Source of the DNA: Clostridiales bacterium
GTDB taxonomy: Bacteria; Bacillota; Clostridia; Christensenellales; Aristaeellaceae
DNA length: 6,653 bases
Direction of reading: 5' to 3'
Assembly: GCA_019409045.1 (NCBI GenBank)
Contig: DXVG01000101.1
Span: forward strand, 1-6,653
Position numbers and translations under genes: made by a program
The notes under the pieces: generated by a model
The model's input: the letters and a program-made list of their open reading frames with translations, nothing else
Database searches by the model: none
Told to the model about the DNA's origin: nothing
Part shown: positions 5,447 through 6,653 of the stretch, piece after piece
Layout: the number at the start of each line of letters is the position of its first letter
How positions within the stretch are numbered: position 1 is the stretch's first letter

Positions 5447-6474
5447 GGTTCCAAGGCGACCATTATTCGATGGGGGTCAAGCGCGGGAGGATTTTTCAGA
5501 AGTGCAAAATGTGCTTTCCTTTACATCTCGATCCGTTTCAGCTTGAACATGGAAGACGGAGCGAAAAAATACTGAAAGATTTTTTTCCGGAGGTCTGCGC
5601 AGAGATAAAGGGCGTGAGCGACGCCATGGGCGCAGACTATGGCGTTCTCATCTCCTGGATGCTATGTATGGGCTGCTGCATGTATAACCTGGAAGAGAAT
5701 ATACCCGTTGAGATCAGGGGCTGCACCGCGTTTGCCTATTCCAAAGGCGGACGGGTGATCTACGGCAGGAACAATGATTTGCCGCCGTGCTTGAAAAACG
5801 GGAGCAAAAGCGAAGTATATGCCCCGTCAAACGGCAATCGGTTTCATCTTGCGACCTCCTCTTTCATCAATGGCGAGGAGGGCATAAATGAGCACGGCTT
5901 GGCCGTCGCCATGACTTTTGTAATGACGGGCCTTGACAAAATACAGGCGGGGTTCAATTCTTGCTTTATCGTGAGATACTTGCTTGAAAAAGCAGATGCG
6001 GTACCCAATGCAATCTCTTTGCTCATGGAACTGCCGATCGCCTCCAACTGTAATATTTTGGTTGCCGACAGGAGCGGAGAAATGGCAGTTATCGAATGCA
6101 CGCCCACCGCAAAGAGTATGCGGGAAGCGATTTGCTTTGAGAAGGATAAGATCGTCTGCGCCGTCAACCGCTTTACTTCCGATGAGATGCGGCCCTTTGA
6201 CATGGCGAACGGCGACGACTACTTCTCCGACAGGCGATACCAAACTGTCCTGGACAGCTTCCCGGCGCACATTCAAGGCGACTATATCGAAACAACCAGG
6301 CGGCTTCTAAAGGGCGATTACGGGTTCATGTGTCAATACGACGACCCGAATTTTGAAACGGTTTGGAGCTCCATATTCGATTTGAAGACGCTCAAGATAT
6401 ATCGCGCGGAAGGCGACCCGAGAAGAGAGAAATTCGCCGCGGACAACCGTCTGCATGGCATGGTGAACCGCTAA
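5434..6474 (+). CDS. C45 family Ntn-hydrolase (acyl-CoA:6-aminopenicillanate acyltransferase-like)
   Basis: This 346-residue protein of the peptidase C45 / linear amide C-N hydrolase group has the fold of isopenicillin N acyltransferase. These enzymes are made as a precursor that cuts itself before a cysteine, which then becomes the N-terminal nucleophile acting on amide bonds. The expected cut is Gly96-Cys97 in R-G-C-T-A-F, giving pieces of about 96 and 250 residues, close to the fungal enzyme's proportions. Other family positions are G-R-N-N-D at 111-115, G-I-N-E-H-G-L-A-V-A at 150-159, C-A-V-N-R-F at 242-247 and T-V-W-S-S-I-F-D near the end (309-316). No signal peptide is seen, so it is probably cytoplasmic. 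The ATG at 5434 has GGGAGG upstream and lies inside the end of the AraC-type gene, indicating an operon with coupled translation. The substrate is unknown; bacterial homologues are often annotated as penicillin acyltransferases without proof. Confidence 0.87.
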   Translation: MYHLRFQGDHYSMGVKRGRIFQKCKMCFPLHLDPFQLEHGRRSEKILKDFFPEVCAEIKGVSDAMGADYGVLISWMLCMGCCMYNLEENIPVEIRGCTAFAYSKGGRVIYGRNNDLPPCLKNGSKSEVYAPSNGNRFHLATSSFINGEEGINEHGLAVAMTFVMTGLDKIQAGFNSCFIVRYLLEKADAVPNAISLLMELPIASNCNILVADRSGEMAVIECTPTAKSMREAICFEKDKIVCAVNRFTSDEMRPFDMANGDDYFSDRRYQTVLDSFPAHIQGDYIETTRRLLKGDYGFMCQYDDPNFETVWSSIFDLKTLKIYRAEGDPRREKFAADNRLHGMVNR

Positions 6475-6493
6475 AGCCCTGAACATCATGGCG

Positions 6494-6524
6494 GCGCGCT
6501 CTGTCTGTGGGCACAGACTCGCGC
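6494..6524. other. Hairpin downstream of the C45 gene
   Basis: GTCTGTG (6503-6509) and CACAGAC (6512-6518) are perfectly complementary, with an outer GCGC (6496-6499) / GCGC (6521-6524) pairing across small bulges. It lies 28 bases after the stop but has no following T run on the + strand. It may protect the 3' end or act as a poor terminator. Confidence 0.35.
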
Positions 6525-6563
6525 TGCCTCCGGAAAAAGCCTGCGCATCCTTCCGCGCGGTCG

Positions 6564-6600
6564 AAAAAGCGGGCGAGAAGTCAAGGACTTCTCGCCCGCT
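6564..6600 (-). terminator. Strong intrinsic terminator for a convergent gene right of the window
   Basis: Fifteen perfect base pairs (6568-6582 with 6586-6600) close a 3-base loop. On the minus strand the stem is followed directly by TTTTT (6568-6564), so it ends leftward transcription from a gene beyond the right edge. A TGA at 6635-6633, preceded by six open codons to the edge, could be that gene's stop, but this is too short to call. The + strand side has no T run. Confidence 0.8.
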
Positions 6601-6653
6601 CAGGCCGCTGACAAAGCCCCCAAACGCAAAAATCACTTCCGAAAGAAAAGAAG

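Noticed and set aside
4342..6598. Shared 10-mer TTCTCGCCCG at 4342-4351 and 6589-6598, considered as flanking repeats of the AraC-C45 module
   Set aside because: A 10-base match is expected several times by chance in a window of this size, and the surroundings do not match.

Overview
The window looks like a chromosomal segment of a GC-rich member of the Bacillota, most likely a gut-type Clostridia. The evidence is the low-GC-Gram-positive style gene set (a D-Ala-D-Ala carboxypeptidase with N-terminal peptidoglycan-binding repeats, DUF2992/YjdF, PadR), the strong GGAGG ribosome binding sites, and intrinsic terminators. No genus can be named from the sequence alone.

The left part (1 to about 3180) is ordinary, very GC-rich core DNA; the 60 bases from 1381 have 44 G/C. 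It holds the 3' end of pyruvate kinase (+), a convergent flavin reductase-family gene (-) ending 7 bases away, and then a two-gene + strand unit. That unit is a secreted peptidase S11 D-Ala-D-Ala carboxypeptidase with two N-terminal peptidoglycan-binding repeats, followed almost without gap by a Nudix hydrolase. It is driven by an extended -10 promoter (1143-1151), sits behind an upstream intrinsic terminator (1042-1066) and ends in a hairpin terminator (3163-3187).

The middle part (about 3200 to 4335) is a minus-strand module with lower GC: a PadR-family repressor gene, overlapped by ATGA with a yjdF (DUF2992) gene, followed after one base by what looks like a broken cysteine-rich KTR-type small gene. 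A near-perfect 26-bp palindrome (4299-4324) covers the -10 of the module's likely promoter and is a good candidate for PadR autorepression. The leader is too short to hold the yjdF riboswitch that often controls this family.

A strip of about 95 bp with core-like GC (44 of 60 bases from 4361) and a bidirectional-looking terminator (4424-4467) separates this from the right part (4451 to 6474). The right part is a + strand operon of an AraC/GyrI-type regulator and a C45 (acyl-CoA:6-aminopenicillanate acyltransferase-like) Ntn-hydrolase whose start overlaps the regulator's end. Its GC is lower again (26 of 60 bases from 5941). After 6480 GC rises again, and a perfect 15-bp hairpin with a T run on the minus strand (6564-6600) marks the end of a convergent gene lying beyond the right edge.

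The most noteworthy reading is a mosaic accessory stretch inserted between core genes. It is made of two small-molecule-responsive modules arranged back to back: PadR-YjdF, probably sensing aromatic or planar compounds, and AraC/GyrI-C45 amidase/acyltransferase. The substrates are unknown, and whether the two modules work together cannot be decided from the sequence.
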